Assembly: GCF_048771995.1 (NCBI RefSeq)
Contig: NC_133063.1
Location: 28,786,810 to 28,850,809 of the forward strand
DNA length: 64,000 nt
Reading direction: 5' to 3'
From: Taeniopygia guttata
Lineage: Eukaryota; Chordata; Aves; Passeriformes; Estrildidae
Shown: positions 23,601 to 37,266 of the stretch, one piece after another
How positions within the stretch are numbered: the stretch's first letter is position 1
Layout of the letters: each line of letters opens with the position of its first letter
Notes under the pieces: model-generated
Databases searched by the model: none
Seen by the model: the letters and a program-made list of their open reading frames with translations, nothing else
Told to the model about the DNA's origin: nothing
Position numbers and translations under genes: made by a program

Positions 23601-23656
23601 AAAGGAAAAATCCAATTAGTTTTTCATCCCAAATCCTTTAAAAAATATTAACTTAC
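20641..23656. other. CSNK1G3 intron between ERV3 and exon 3
   Basis: AT-rich DNA. A 43-bp period duplication lies at 22031-22105. The open frames at 22652-22843 and 22726-23007 overlap on opposite strands and are unrecognised. Confidence 0.65.
22031..22105 (+). repeat. Tandem duplication, 43-bp period
   Basis: TAGTTCTACCTGCTAATAAA at 22031 recurs at 22074 with one change, followed by the same TGTATTCTTAT. Confidence 0.9.
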
Positions 23657-23697
23657 CAGCTTAATTGCCACATAGTCATTTGTGTATAAGTTTTTCC
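23657..23697 (-). CDS. CSNK1G3: CSNK1G3 exon 3 (41 bp, carries the VAIK lysine)
   Basis: This small exon is too short for automatic open-frame listing. It is bounded on the minus strand by an acceptor ending TTTCAAG and the donor CTG/GTAAGT. Completing the split glycine codon, it reads GKNLYTNDYVAIKL. This is kinase subdomain II, with the ATP-anchoring lysine in VAIK. The 41 bases (2 + 39) keep the frame from the upstream exon and end in phase 0, as required by the next exon. An Asp sits where I would expect Glu from other CK1-gamma proteins (a conservative change). Confidence 0.9.
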
Positions 23698-24525
23698 CTT
23701 GAAAAAAGAATAAAAACAAGAATGTGAGACACTGGCTTTTCTGTTCAACTAAATGCCATTTAAATACCAAGAAAGTCTTCAAAATATTTTTCATCTAAGG
23801 TGCTAGTGTTCTGGCAGTGACTTACGAAATGTAGGTTTATTAAACCAATACTTTAATTTAAAAATAACTTCTCCTTGAATAATGTAAGAGATGGAAATTT
23901 CACAGAGAGTTTCAGATATTTCACCATGTTTGTGATTATTTTGTACTAAAAAAGCTTGAAAACTGGTAAATCACAATAACCAGAATGGGATTTTTTCATA
24001 ATTATTGCTGAAAAATACGTGAAATTTATTTTTAAATTACCATGCAATTTTGAAAAATCAGCACTAATTAAAACTAGAATTAACTAGTTAATTAATTGAG
24101 GACTGCTTTTCTCCTCAATTATGTAATTTACTAAGCTAAAACTTAGGCAGGACAATAACATTCCTGATAGGCTTACACCACTTGGAAAATGCATCTGCAG
24201 CTTTAAGAGGGATTCTGTAACTGGGTAAGAACTTTTCAAAAACCATCACTTCAAACTGTATGCAATTACTAAAATGTTAAACAAGTTTTATAGGTGTAAG
24301 ATTGAAAATAGAAGATAAAGGATAAATTGTCACTTCCAACAGTTTTTCTTTCTTGACAATCTTCAAATGCATTTAGTCTATGTTATTCTTAATGATAATC
24401 CTCATTTTTTCCCTGTAGTATTACTCAGGTCAGAATTTCCTATGTTTAGCTCAGTTTTGTTAAAGAAATCAAATGGGGAAAAGACATGGACCAAGTCTAA
24501 AAAGTTCCCTGTGAAGACAGTTACA
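23698..24525. other. CSNK1G3 intron, no feature seen
   Basis: AT-rich sequence between exon 3 and a CR1 fragment. Nothing recognised. Confidence 0.6.
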
Positions 24526-24625
24526 CAGAATCATAGAATATTCTGATTTGGAAGGGACCCACAAGGACCACTGAGTCAAACTCTTAAGAGAATGCCCCAC
24601 AGAGGGTTTGGACCCACGAACATAC
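24526..24625 (-). mobile_element. CR1 LINE 3' end fragment
   Basis: ACAGAATCATAGAATATTCT then TTGGAAGGGACCCACAAGGA is the reverse complement of the CR1 3' terminus. It is about 100 bases, severely truncated. Confidence 0.85.
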
Positions 24626-24759
24626 TTCAATCAAGTGAGTTACACCAACAGCCAAAGACTATGAACTGCTAATGATTCTTTTAAAAAAGAGAGTATTCCT
24701 GTAAAGCTGAAATAAAATGCATTAAAAGCTTACATCTCTTAGTGGATCAAACTTCACAA

Positions 24760-24800
24760 AAAAAAAAAAAAAAAAAAAAAAAAAACAAAACAAAAAACAA
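24760..24800 (+). repeat. Poly(A) / A-rich simple repeat
   Basis: An uninterrupted A run of about 27 bases is followed by A-rich CAAAA units. It is close to the CR1 fragment but on the opposite side from where the CR1 tail would lie. Confidence 0.9.
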
Positions 24801-27541
24801 ATAACCTGAGGGCTTCACAACAACAAACACATTATTAATATGAGCTGTATATGAGCAGTATGCTATAATCGGACCCACAAAAGGGGTCATAGTCCCCTGT
24901 GTAGGGACTAGAGTGGATATCCAGGCATCCTAAGTATTTCTTATTGGATGATCATATCAGTTACATTTTTGATAAGAAGTCTACCTTGCAGTTGTTTCTG
25001 CGTCTTTGCATGGTATTAGAATCTATAAGACACTAACAGAAACTCTTGTGGGAGCCCGGCTCATTCCACCTCTTAGCTATATACATCACCTACTCTGAGA
25101 AAGTAACAAACCCAGTTACAATTAAGTAACAGGACATTGAGTTCCAAAAGCTGTAATGACATCCTTATTCTGAAGTAGCATCAGAAGGGACACTAACTAT
25201 CCAGGCGGTCAGTCAGGACAAACATCTCTCTAAAATACAGCAGATACATATATAAAACACCACTGTTGATCTGTCCATAAACACATAACAGGTATTGAGT
25301 AATGCATCACTTGCAACAGCCACAAATTCTTTTACTACTTTATCAGTTTATCTTAACTATATCAGTTTAATTTAACTATAACAAAGAGTCTTAAAATGAA
25401 CAGCTCAATAGCCAAAACAATTTAGTCCTTCACAAGCTAATGGTTGAAGATCACAGACAGTAATTTGCTACACAGAGCCAATTTCCCATTTGATCCCCAA
25501 GCCACTAGTGAAGTGGCTTCTTTCTTCTCAGATGGAAGAAAAACAGCTCCCGATATATAACTGAATTTTTATCTTCTGACCATAACTTCATCCCTCTACA
25601 ACTTTATTCCTTCTTTAAGTCCCTCAGGTCTAACCTTAGGACATATGCCCAAAATATATTTCCATTTGCAGAAGTGCATATAAAAAACTAAGCACCTTGT
25701 GTACATCTTTGTAGAAAGAGAGCACACTAAGTACTTGATACTGTAGCAAACCAAATAAAAAAAAAAATTAAATCAGAATCTATAACAGCAATACTAACTT
25801 TTGCTTTCAGTAACTTACATTTAAAACATCTTCCTCATAAAGAACAATAAATAGGGATTTGAAATATCTAGAATATAAGCAAAACCCACGGTTATCAAAA
25901 TCAGAAAGGCTACACGTGTCCTGGTGACTGCTGCAGGACAATACGCTGTCCCATAATCTCCCTCCTATTCCTTTTACTTACGTGTTTTACTTTATTTCAG
26001 TACTATCAAACTGTAAGTCTTAACTAATTGAATATTGTATTTAAAATAAAATACATTGTTTCACTGTAACAGCTGCAAGTAAGTTAGTCAGATATTAATT
26101 CTTAATCAGCTCTGTACTTTGTGACCAAAACAATAGGCAGACAAAAAAATTACTAGTTTGCAGTCGCCTTTATGTAGAATTAATCTTGCTGGTTAGATTT
26201 AGCTCATTGAGAGGTTTGAAACAAAAATTAAGATTTGAAGGCAAGTATGCAAAAGTTTGGGAAGTGAGGAAGAGCAATTTTTCAGCTTGATTTGCGGACT
26301 GCAAAGGCATGTATGTAACACTGTAAATGTCAAAATGTATCAATTTTGTGTAACTATTAATAGTAGTAACAAGAGAACCTCTTAGTGAGACTGCAAAATT
26401 CAGTGTCCTAAGTCAGAGCTGCAGCAATATTTTCTTAAATCCCTCTATAGTATTAATTTGCTACGTTTGTTTACATCATGACAGGCCCCAGAATGTACTA
26501 CATTAAAAACATATTATATTTTATGCAAACACTATATCATAAATATTGTCTGAAGGGCAATGAGTATTAGTTCTACACAGGCAATGATCAATAGAAACAA
26601 CACCTATCAATAGAAACAACACCTATATAGCCCACCATCCTCTCAAATATCTAACTGTGAAATCCACCTCTATTTACTGCATGAAGCACTTTAACTCAAA
26701 CCTTCTAACAATACTAGAATAAATTCTTGCCATTAAGTGTCAAGATGTATTTATTAACACACAGTTGAACTTACACATCTTGAAAACCTTAGCTAATCAT
26801 GCTGTCCATCCTGGAAATGCAAGTTCCCAAAACTATACTCTTCCAAAAGCTCACACCCATCAGTGTCTATTTTAATAAATGCTAGAATTTCCAGCTGTGC
26901 TGCCCAAATTCTTCAAAACTCTACAGGTCCTTCTCAGTCTGCCTTCTCCACCATCTGATTTTCAGCCATCTGTTCAGCAGACAACTTGAGTGACTGAATT
27001 ATCTCAAATTTTCTCTACAGATTCTCACTGCCCTGTTTAAGAGCAACTCAAGTATTTAGCCTCACTACATTAAAAAAGAAACCAAGGAATTTCCTTGCTC
27101 ATGGGTATTAAGAATTCTGTAGTACCTGGTTACAGTATCTGCAAGAGATCTGCCAGACCTACAGGACAGGGATGTCTCTCATATATTTAGTCCTAAATAT
27201 AACTCAATAAAGTGCTTCAGGAAGTCAGAAAAGCCTGCCACAATAACCATGATGTAGCTTCCAACATCTTGGAAGAGAAAACTGACTGAATTAGGAGAGC
27301 ACTGCACATAGCTAGAAAACATTTCAGTCACAGAAGTATCCTGATGTACAGATTCTTCATGTCATTAAGCTTGCACTGGCTGGGGCAAAACCACAAAATA
27401 TGGGCTGAATGTGCCTTGCACAATTGAAGCTCTGAGACAGTTTGAAGAGCTGCACGGTATTCAAAGAGAAATTTTCTTACCTAGACTGCATAAAAATTGC
27501 CTTGAATAATGTAAAGTGAAATAAATTAACAAGAATCTTAC
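24801..27541. other. CSNK1G3 intron between exon 2 and the poly(A) tract
   Basis: AT-rich DNA. It contains a perfect 19-bp tandem duplication at 26587-26624. No exon or transposon was recognised. Confidence 0.6.
26587..26624 (+). repeat. Perfect 19-bp tandem duplication
   Basis: ATCAATAGAAACAACACCT occurs twice head to tail with no mismatch. Confidence 0.95.
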
Positions 27542-27957
27542 CTAACCGTAGTTCTCCAAAATTACCGCATCCAATTTTTTTACCAACTCTGAAGTTAGGG
27601 CCAACCATTAACACTCCACAATTTGAAGAACCAGGTCCACGTGGATTATGGTCTGATCTCCCACTAGGCCGTGCCATTCTTTCATCTGGTTTGTCTTTGT
27701 CTTTCTTTTTATTTTCCATGTCAAGTTTATGGTACTCCACTTTGATTTATTCCTCTTTTTAAAAATCAGTATAAGCAAATTCCAGTTGGACAAGGTGAGA
27801 ATGAAAACATCATGACTGAAATGTCCAGCCGGTTACTGTCAGGAAGCAGTCAACGGCATCATGCTCATCCTGTTTGCAAAGCCTTGGTGGTACCTGTAGT
27901 AAAACGTATTTCCAGAATGCACGACACCAGCAGGATTTCCTAGTCTTTAGAGGAATT
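27542..27957 (-). CDS. CSNK1G3: CSNK1G3 exon 2: 5' UTR and start of coding sequence
   Basis: CSNK1G3 is a membrane-associated serine/threonine kinase of the CK1 family. Coding runs from the ATG at 27719 down to 27542 (59 codons plus one base). It starts [10 protein letters not shown], continues through the low-complexity N-terminal tail, and reaches the kinase glycine-rich loop (GCGNFG, residues 50-55). The donor is G/GTAAGA at 27541-27540. An in-frame TAA 24 bases upstream of the ATG fixes the start. The acceptor is inferred at 27958-27959, after a T-rich tract ending TTTTAACAG, giving about 238 bases of 5' UTR. The UTR holds two short upstream frames, 27868-27839 and 27813-27766. The start codon, tail and loop are seen directly; the UTR boundary is inference. 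Confidence 0.93.
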
Positions 27958-30900
27958 CTGTTAAAATAAAAACAAAGTTATTCAAGACACTAAGATTCTT
28001 GTACAAAATTACCTTTCCCTTCAACTAGCCTCACAATTAAGCTGTAATTAATTATATTTGCTTTACAGATCTATGAAAAGCACTACTTTAAGGTAAATTC
28101 TATTTCTAGTATGTAACAGCAAGTGATATTGTTGTGACTGAAGTGTACTAAAATTTCAACACTTCAAATAATAGGTTGGTTTTTTTTAAAGCAATAAAAA
28201 AGACCTACAAAACTTCTTCCTGAATAAACACTCTTAATATTGATGCTTGGACACACTCATTTCACCTTATGCCAGCTCTTCAAAAGATATTTATTTTCCC
28301 TCAAATATAATCTGCTGTTTTAAGCAAATGCTCAAGCTGCAGTTATTGAAGTTATAGAAATATATTGTATTTTCTGAACTGTAATTTCTGAGATGTACAA
28401 ATTATAAACTCATGGCAAGGACGAGTTTTTTCAGTAACTCTAAAAGTCTAAAGTGTAAAACTAAACCGTATTTACTTATTCTCCCATACTATACTTCTGT
28501 CATAAATCTGTTTCCTTGCTCCCCTTCTCCCTTCTTTAGCATCACTGCCTAGACACAAACTTCCACAAAATTCATGCAAAGCAAAAACAATGTTATCTTA
28601 TTACTGTAATAGGAATCATAAGAAAGCTTTTGTTTTTAAATTGAGTTGTAAGAACACTGGATATTGTTTTCTATTTGATGACAGTGGCATAAACCCCCGT
28701 AATTCAGAAGTTTCTATGCCATAATTGAGAAGCGGGAAAATTCCACAATGAGTTAAACATCTGTCCAAAATTATTTTCCTACATTTGCTTCAATGTTGGG
28801 AATACACTGCAGTAATGGAGAACATCCTCTGGAAAAATGTATTTCATGTGCTACACCCTATTTTAAAGGTAGTCACCAGGAGCTTATTTTTAACACTTTG
28901 AGATGAAGACACTTTTACTTTGTAAACCAATTTCTCACAGAGTAAAATTATTACTCACATCTGACCACAAAATTTCAAAAATCAAAGTGGTAATAGTGAA
29001 AAATATACAAAATAATATGAACAGTCACATGAATAGCTGCATCTGCTAAATCCGACATAGTTATAGCATGGTTATAACTAGATGACATTTAAAAATCATT
29101 AATCAACAGCTGACTAACCTATTATCTGAACAATGAAGTACATGGAAATTTGTTTGGCAAAGAAATATGACCGCAATATGACCATAAAAGGGGGAATGAA
29201 AGGCTTGTTCTGAGATCAAAAAACACAAATGCAGGTTACAATTAAAGATGACTTGCTTACAACTAAAGATGACTTGCTTAATACCAGGGAAAAGGACTTC
29301 AGCAGCAGTTAATTAAAGCTGTGGTGTTTTATGGTACAGACAGAAGTGTTTAAGAGAAAACAACAGGCACATACTACATAATCTTGCAGGTTTTCAGATG
29401 CCCTAAAGTCACCTTCTAAACCACAGATCTCAAAGGATATGACTCAATGGGAAGCAATAGGTAATTTCCCCTCACCCACTATGCTACAAAAGCTAAAGAA
29501 GAAATAAGAAAGCTAGACATCAAGTGTGTTGAAGTAGAACTTCAAGGTCAGCATGTTTGATGCAACGGAATGCAACTAGATGTTTTAGGTACCAAAGAAA
29601 AGAAGGCTTCCATATTTTACTAGTTTTTTCAGAAAGAACTTACAATAAACAATCCTAGAATTTTTAGTGTACCGAATACATGACAAAAACCAGCAATTTT
29701 GATTTCCAGAAATGTTTCTATTATATGGACAAATCTATTACACAGTAACTTATGTCCTCCCCTTTCCTCCTGTTGAACCAACAGATACTCCATTTACATT
29801 ATAGGTAAGCTTTCTTATATAAACTGAATTTAGTACTTTTTATAAGACATGTGCTAAATAACCAACACAAGTCCCTCACATTTTTCCCACACTACATATC
29901 AAAACGAAGACATCCAAGTATTCCTTGTCACAGTTTCTCCAGGACACAGCCGCTCTCTTATATTTTCCTAATGAAATAATCTGCAATTAACTCAAAATAA
30001 GGACAGTGCTTATGACTTTATTCATTTTGAAGTTTCTGTGCGATATTTTATGTGTTTATCTTAAAAATACAAAAATTTCTCGTTGTTATATTTAATTGTA
30101 TTGTATTTACCTATGACAGTATTATAATGTTGATGGCAGTATCTTCTCTTCACCATAATGCTTACTTTCTAGAGGAAAAGCACCAAAAGGCAAAGGGATA
30201 TATTTATGTAGTATTTGCAATTATTTATCATGTAAAACATTTTCATACAGAATAAAAGTACAGTTTTTGGAACTGTTCATTTTTTTTAGACTATTGAGGA
30301 AGATGCAGCAGATATGTCTCGAAGACTCAACATAATTTTTTTAAGGCTCAGAAATCAGACATCATTCAAAGGTGTGCATCATCTGAAGCACAAAAGGAAC
30401 ACATACAGTGTAAGCATTGTAAATTATTTGCAAAATCATTTTCTTGCTACATGATAGTTTTGGACAATCTGTGTGAAAAACACTCCATCCTCATTTCACA
30501 GCTTGATTTTCTTTTTAATTTTCCTTTTTTCATTTATGCCTACATAAATGAGCACACTTAAACCACAAACTTCAGCCCAACATCAGGGAATGTTGTTAGG
30601 ATTGAAATAACTGTTCTTAGTTCAAAAATATGTAGGACTAAATATCAGGACAATGGCAAACACCATCAAAGCCAAGTTGACAAAGCAGTATCATAGGAGT
30701 GAAATTACTATGTTCAAGTGTGAAGAAAACGAGAAGGGAAAATAAGCTATCAAAAGAAAGTCAAAATGGTATTACATAGAAGAACAAGTAATTAGATCTC
30801 AATTATAAATTAAATCTGTAATCTATACAGACTGAAGATAAAAAATAAAACAAGATTGAAAGAAAGCAAGTAACTTCAAAGTAAATGACATGCACAACTA

Positions 30901-31744
30901 ACAGTAGCTACCAGAGGTTTCATTTTTTTTGGTGTAATCTCATAGACTTTTCCAAGCAGTGCAGAGAGTGTGTGTGAAAAGTAAGAAGCGGCACAGCAAA
31001 GAAAAGTAAGAAAAATTACAATAGGGTTTCAACTGGCTGACAATTCACACACCTAACACCCGCAAAACTATATCCCTAGATTAGAGCTATAAATCTACAC
31101 ATCTCTCTAAATCTCTGCTTGAAAATGTCCCAATTAACACTACTGAAGACTACATGCCACATAAGAATCCTATTCTGTAGCAACGACAACTCTCTAGGAC
31201 ACTACATAAGGCAGAACAGAAGAACAACTCATTTAAGAATGTTCTTTATTCATACATTTCACAAATGCCTGATCCTGCAGCAACAGCAGGAACACCACTG
31301 TAATTAAATGCAAGCTTACATGTTCCAAAGTGTCGTCATGACAATGTTCATACTCAAGTCACCTTTAAAAAAAAGAAACTTACTATCTACCTTATTCCTT
31401 TTTCATATTCCAGATTTACTCCTAAATAAACTAATTAAGAGAACATTCAATTAGCTAAATAGAACATTCCACTGCCCAGGAATGACAAACTTAAATGACA
31501 CGTACAACCATAACCACTCCCTTAGGTAATATAGGCATTACCTTCACATTGTAACTACAAGATTATACTGATATTAGCAGTGATGTATGCTAACATTTTT
31601 CTCTACTTTTAAGAAAAGCATACAGCAGCAAAAGAGCTACAGAGGAAAATGTGATGGAGCTTTAAACTACATTGGAAGACGGAAAAGACACAAACAGGTT
31701 TAACAGTAATAAGCAATGGGATGGTATGCCAAAATTCAAGGAAC
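27958..31744. other. CSNK1G3 intron 1, exon-2-proximal part
   Basis: AT-rich. A 21-bp tandem duplication lies at 29237-29278 (one mismatch). Open frames are short and unrecognised. Confidence 0.6.
29237..29278 (+). repeat. 21-bp tandem duplication
   Basis: TACAATTAAAGATGACTTGC is followed at once by a copy with one change. Confidence 0.9.
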
Positions 31745-32955
31745 TGAGTGCTAGTGAGATCCTTAAACTGGTCCAGGAGGTGTCAGCTCCAAGCGATCAC
31801 ACCCAAAATGTTTTCACACCAACACACATAGCATGAGGATCATCAATGGAATAAGTGAAACCTGGTGGATGAGCCCCTTGATTGATGTGCCATGTTGGAT
31901 GGTCACAAGCTCTCCAGGAGGGACAGGCAGGGCAGGTGAGCTGGAAAGGCTGGAATATTGCCTGAAGCCAGCAATGGCAAGCTGACAGTCTCTGAGTAAG
32001 GATTAAGGGACAAAAAAATAATGCGGACATCATTGTACGAGTCTACTATAGGCTACCTACCCAGGACAATGATTCCAGAGAATTACTCTTTGAAGAACTA
32101 AGGGAAACCTTCAAAACAGCTGCCCTTGTCCTTACAAGAACATCAACTTGTCATATGTTAACTGGGAGCACCACACAGCTGGCACAAATAGGTCCAGAAC
32201 AGTCCTAAATCTGGATAGTCTTATGATACAGTAACTGATAAAACCAGCTACAAAAGGTGCCCTCCTTGATGTGCTGCTTATTAACACGGAGGATCTCATA
32301 AATGAAATGGTGACTGGTGGCCACCTTGGCCACAGTGACCACAAAGCAATTGAGTTTAAAATCTCCCTAATCAGGAGGAAAAGTGACAGCAAGATTTCAG
32401 TCCTGGGCATGACAAGAGCTGAATTCATGCTCTTTAGGGAACCAGTAAGGTGCCCTGAGAAAATGGTTTTGTGGGTGCTGGGGTCCATCAGATCTGATTA
32501 TTTTCTAAGCCTCACCTCCTAGGGGCACAGGAGCAGGAAGTTCCAAAATGTCAGAAGTCAAGCGGAGGAGGCAGAAGGCCAGCTTGGCTGAGCAGGAATC
32601 TTCTCTCAGAAATAAGGCAAAGAGCTGTATGCCCAGTGGAAGCAAGGTCTGATGAAGGGAAGAGCTACAGAGATGCTGCAACCACTGACAGGACCCGAGG
32701 GAATGGCCTGAAGTTGTGTCAGGGGATATTTAGGTTGTATGTAGGAAAAGTTCTTCACTCAGAGGGAGGCTTGGCACTGAACAGGTTCCCCAGGGAAACA
32801 GGCACAGCATGAGCCTGACAGAGCTCAAGAAGTGTCTGGGCAACACTCTCAGGCACACGGTGTGACCCTGAGGGGTGTCCTGTGCAGGGCCAGGAGTTGA
32901 ACTTCAATGATATTTCAGGGCCCCTTCTAACATGAGATATTTTATTATTTTATGA
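31745..32955 (+). mobile_element. CR1 LINE, internally deleted (ORF2 endonuclease part joined to 3' end)
   Basis: From about 32040 to 32520 the plus strand resembles the end of the CR1 apurinic endonuclease domain. The clearest part is DLINEMVTGGHLGHSDHKAI then EFKISLIRRK, carrying the catalytic SDH motif. Lys/Arg-rich linker sequence follows (32545-32650). From about 32700 it is CR1 3' UTR (GGATATTTAGGTTGTATGTA, then CTTCACTCAGAGGGAGGCTT). The reverse transcriptase is missing. The open frame at 32271-32522 is the remnant itself. Confidence 0.85.
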
Positions 32956-35900
32956 AAGACAATAAAGAAATAGTCCTGGTTTCAGTACAAGGCATTTAAA
33001 ATTCACTCCGTCTTCTGGCATTTTCAAACTTATGCAGTTTCTCACCTCTCAATTATCTGTCCACATATTTCTAAGCCCAAGGGCTCATGATTTTTGGCAG
33101 TTACAGTAATTTAGCAACACAACCTCTCACATCTTCTAGAAAAGTGCAGAGAAAGTTTCTAGTGCCTTTGCCAAAGAGACTTTCTTTAACACTACATGTA
33201 ATTTTTATTGAATACTTCACCTACTACAGTCTTCAACTGAAATGAAGAATAGTTACATTCACTTTCCAATGATTATTTCCATGTTACAAATACATTTGTA
33301 CTGTAGAAAAAATAACACAAGATCCCATCCAACAAAACTCCTTTAGAAATACTTAAGAGTAGAAAATCTGAAATTCATACTACAAATCTGAAACCAAACA
33401 AGAGCTTCGCTGTGAGATCATAATACGAAACTTAAATACCTAATCAACTATTTCTGCTATTTTTGTATACTTCATGGAACAATTAAGCTATTCTTTCTAG
33501 ATTAGTTATTATTGCATTATTTTCATTCATTTTTATATACGTGTCTCCATGCAACAGATGAAAGCTATGAAATTCCAAATCCACAGCACAGAGGCTCATA
33601 ATTGAAGATCCCCCTGAAAGTTTAGGATAGCAGTTTCTAACTGCAAGGAAGTTTTCAGACAGCATTTGAATTGGAAAATATCCCTAAAATTATATATTAT
33701 TTAGTTAGATCCACTGTTTATTTAAAATGAAAAATAAACATTTCATGACAGAAGAGTGGATTTCATTATTTTCACTTTAGTCCAAGAAGAGCAACTCAAG
33801 CTTTCACATGACTTTTACGTGACCCAAAGTTGAGTTGCTATTCCAATGATTTATACTACAAATAAATGTCTATAACTTTATTTTTTGTATAATATTTTCC
33901 TAAGGAAAAACTAAAATAAAAAGTTGCTTAACGATTCACTGCATAACTCAACTAAATGTAGCCAAATTATTACTTCATCATTTTTCAGATCTCCAAAGCA
34001 GAAACAATATGCAAAGTCATGAGCACTTCAGTCAAAACTAAAAACAAATTTCATGTGCTGAAATATTCAGTACATAAAACTTCCACAGATGGTACATACT
34101 CATGATACCAGCTTTGAAAAACAAAGAACATTTCCAAACAAATTTCTTCTGATACAATTTCTCTCTCCAGCTCTCAGTAACCTGTATCAAAATTGCTCAT
34201 TACTGGATCATTTTACAAGTCTTAGATGGTGATCTTCATATGTGACCTAACACAACGAAAACTTACTCATCAACAACTCATTTTGCTCTAAACAATATAA
34301 TCTACTTCATACACCTGGGGAATTCCAAGACTAATGGCATCTGATTTTACTTTTTTTTTTAAATTTTTTCACATATCAACGAAATACAGCTTGGCATTAT
34401 CTGCTCTTCATATTTTCAGAAGTTAGTTAATTCATCAAAGACTCTTTTATTATCCCATTCCTTAGGTACTTATTCTGACTTCAATTAGGTAAACAATTAC
34501 CTTGGAAGCACTGTAAAAAGACTATGTACATTCCCTGAAACATCATCTTCCCCCAAAAAAAAAAAATCAGTAGTTTGTAGCAGATGTGAACTAATCCAAG
34601 AATTAAGGACAGTCTTCTTCAGCTTCATGTAGGAAGACTGCTGTCTCCACAATAATAAAATAAGAAACATACAAGAAGTGACAATGCACCTAAATAAGAT
34701 CTTCAGCAGGATTAACATTCAAGCCATCAAAAACCACTGCCACATCATTTCTCTGCCAATTTGCTTTTCAAAATACTGAACTACAGAACCCACATTTGCT
34801 ACATTTTCTTCACAGAGAAGAAGTACATAATACACAAGTAAGTTTGAAATCCTTCCTAGAGTTTTATCAGCAAAGAGGGAAAACACACAAAGCAACTGCT
34901 ATTTCTTGAACACACAGAATTTTTCACACTTCAGAAGATACGGGTGTTTATTTAAGAATGCAAATATAATAACCTAATTTCAAAGGCAAATTAAACTTCT
35001 TTACAACACATTATGCAGGAGCTCTACGCTACCATTTCTTTCTTACTTAAAAGTCTCAGTTTTCCACTGATTCTCATTTTCACTTTCTGAAACTCAGACA
35101 ACAGTACTGTTCTCGCAGCATTCGGTCTTCTTCCACATCTGCCTTTTGTAATACCAACCTATTCTAGACTCAGCTAAGTTTTGCAAAACCAAGAACAGAA
35201 TTTATTAATTTTGGTGTACAAATTAGACTCTCAGCATTCCTAAAAAAATATGATGGTTGTAAAATATGTATTTGCTTACTCTTACAGATATGTATGATCT
35301 TCCTCATAAAACAAGGGTTTAGATAACTGAATGTAAGCCTACATAGATACAGTCTCAGTCTTCAAATTAATGTGAGATACATTCAAAGAAGCAGCCTAAA
35401 TGAAACTGTCAAGGTAAATCCAAGTATCTTCCTTATGAATGAATTTACATAACCAAGCCTTCAAAAAAGTCTTGTTTTCATCTCTAGTGGTAAATATATT
35501 AAATAAAAAATAACATTTTTCTCTTACCATATCAACTGCCACACACTATTTTCAACAAAAATAATTAATTCAAGATTCTAGAATAAACATTTCAATTTTC
35601 ATGTATATAGGCATGTCCCTAGGAAAAGTACATCAACAAACCACATACAGCCACATATAATACTCCTTTAATGCACAAAATCCAACTGAGCTTTATTAAC
35701 ACATTTCATCAACCACTCGCCTGTACAAGAACTACCCAAAAACTTACCTCATCCTTACTGAAGCTTGTTTAAGTCTATTCTAGACTGAAGCTTGTTTAAG
35801 TCTATTTAAACTAGTGTAATTTTTCCTGTACCAAGGTTTAAAGTCACATGAACACATCAGAGGGCTGCCAATATCCAAATTCTGTGTCTGTTCTCTACAC

Positions 35901-37266
35901 TTAATTTTGTCAGTTGCAAGTCTACCACCTAATGAACAATAATGCATCCTTCTGCACCACCAACTGCCAGCTCTGGTCAAAATGCTGTCACATCAGAAGA
36001 CATGTAGAATACTGGGAGTCACCCTAACTCAACCCAATTTTTCCACAAATGACAGCCTGGGCTAATTATGTAGCAATTAAGATCTCCAAGCAATCTCTTC
36101 ATCTCTGTTAATGCTAAACAAACATCAGCTGAGATGGCTCTGGTCACTGCATAAACATTTCTATTTTCTCATTGATCTAGACGGGCAAGGTTGGCTCTAA
36201 TCTATGAATCTTCATCGTAGACTTTCACTACAAAATCCTATCAACTTCACTTAAGGATTCCATGCAAGTTCACGCAGTTACTTGGCTAAAACTTCTCTCA
36301 TGCATCCTTCTTGCACTTTCATATAATTACCATTTCAGAGTAAAAGCTGAACATCAGTTTTCAGGAAGGAGAGCCATAACACAAGGAATAATTTTTAACA
36401 TCAAATTACACTATTAAACCTGATTTACTAAAAAGAGCACAGAAAGGACAAAACTGATGGTTAAGCAATATTTCAATCATTTGTTTCTTCACATTTCCAC
36501 CACCACAACTATACAGACTTAAACAGTACTTAAATGGGCTACAGTGTCCACAGCTGGCAGAAAGCTGGTGCTGAGCTAGCTAATACTACATAATGGAGGC
36601 ATTAATTTTCCACACACCACAGCACACAAGTATTATAGCAGAACAACAGAAAGATTCAGATTAGCCAAAGGCTAGGTGAAAAACTGTGAAGTTAACGCAT
36701 CTAGAAGTTAGGGAAAAAAGAGTATTGCATTTCATCTAACACCATAACTATATCTGAAGACAAAATTAAGTAGCATTGTGAAACACCCCAGTGCTACATG
36801 GAAAAAAAACCCAAAACATTTCTAAGAGTCCAAAAGAAACTCATTTGGTCTTCAAGTTAGATTTTGGATAGGCTAAAATACATAATGTGCTCTAGCACTC
36901 CACAGTGATTGTGAAGATCAGTTTTCAAAATTAAAAGTAGTTTTAGTTCTCTGACACAATTCCCTGTCACTTAATTTTAATTACATGGTCAGATTCCACT
37001 TCAAGAACTTAAGACAGGAGTGAAGTTCAAATTTCGTAACTCCACATGTGAGGAAAGGGATAACTCACAGCACAGGAAAATGTCTCTAGACTAAGTTTTG
37101 CAGCTATGAACCTGTCAAGGATTTCTAACAATAACAAATTACATGGCAATCAAATTATTCTGCTTAATTGTCTCCATAAACTAGATAGGTACCTTCTACA
37201 GCAGTTCCAAGTATTTCACTACTACACACACTTGCAACTCTTCTATTATAAATGCAGGTGAACCCA
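32956..37266. other. CSNK1G3 intron 1, middle part
   Basis: AT-rich. A 27-bp period duplication lies at 35757-35806. No exon or transposon was recognised. Confidence 0.6.
35757..35806 (+). repeat. Tandem duplication, 27-bp period
   Basis: ACTGAAGCTTGTTTAAGTCT at 35757 recurs at 35784; 23 bases are identical. Confidence 0.93.
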
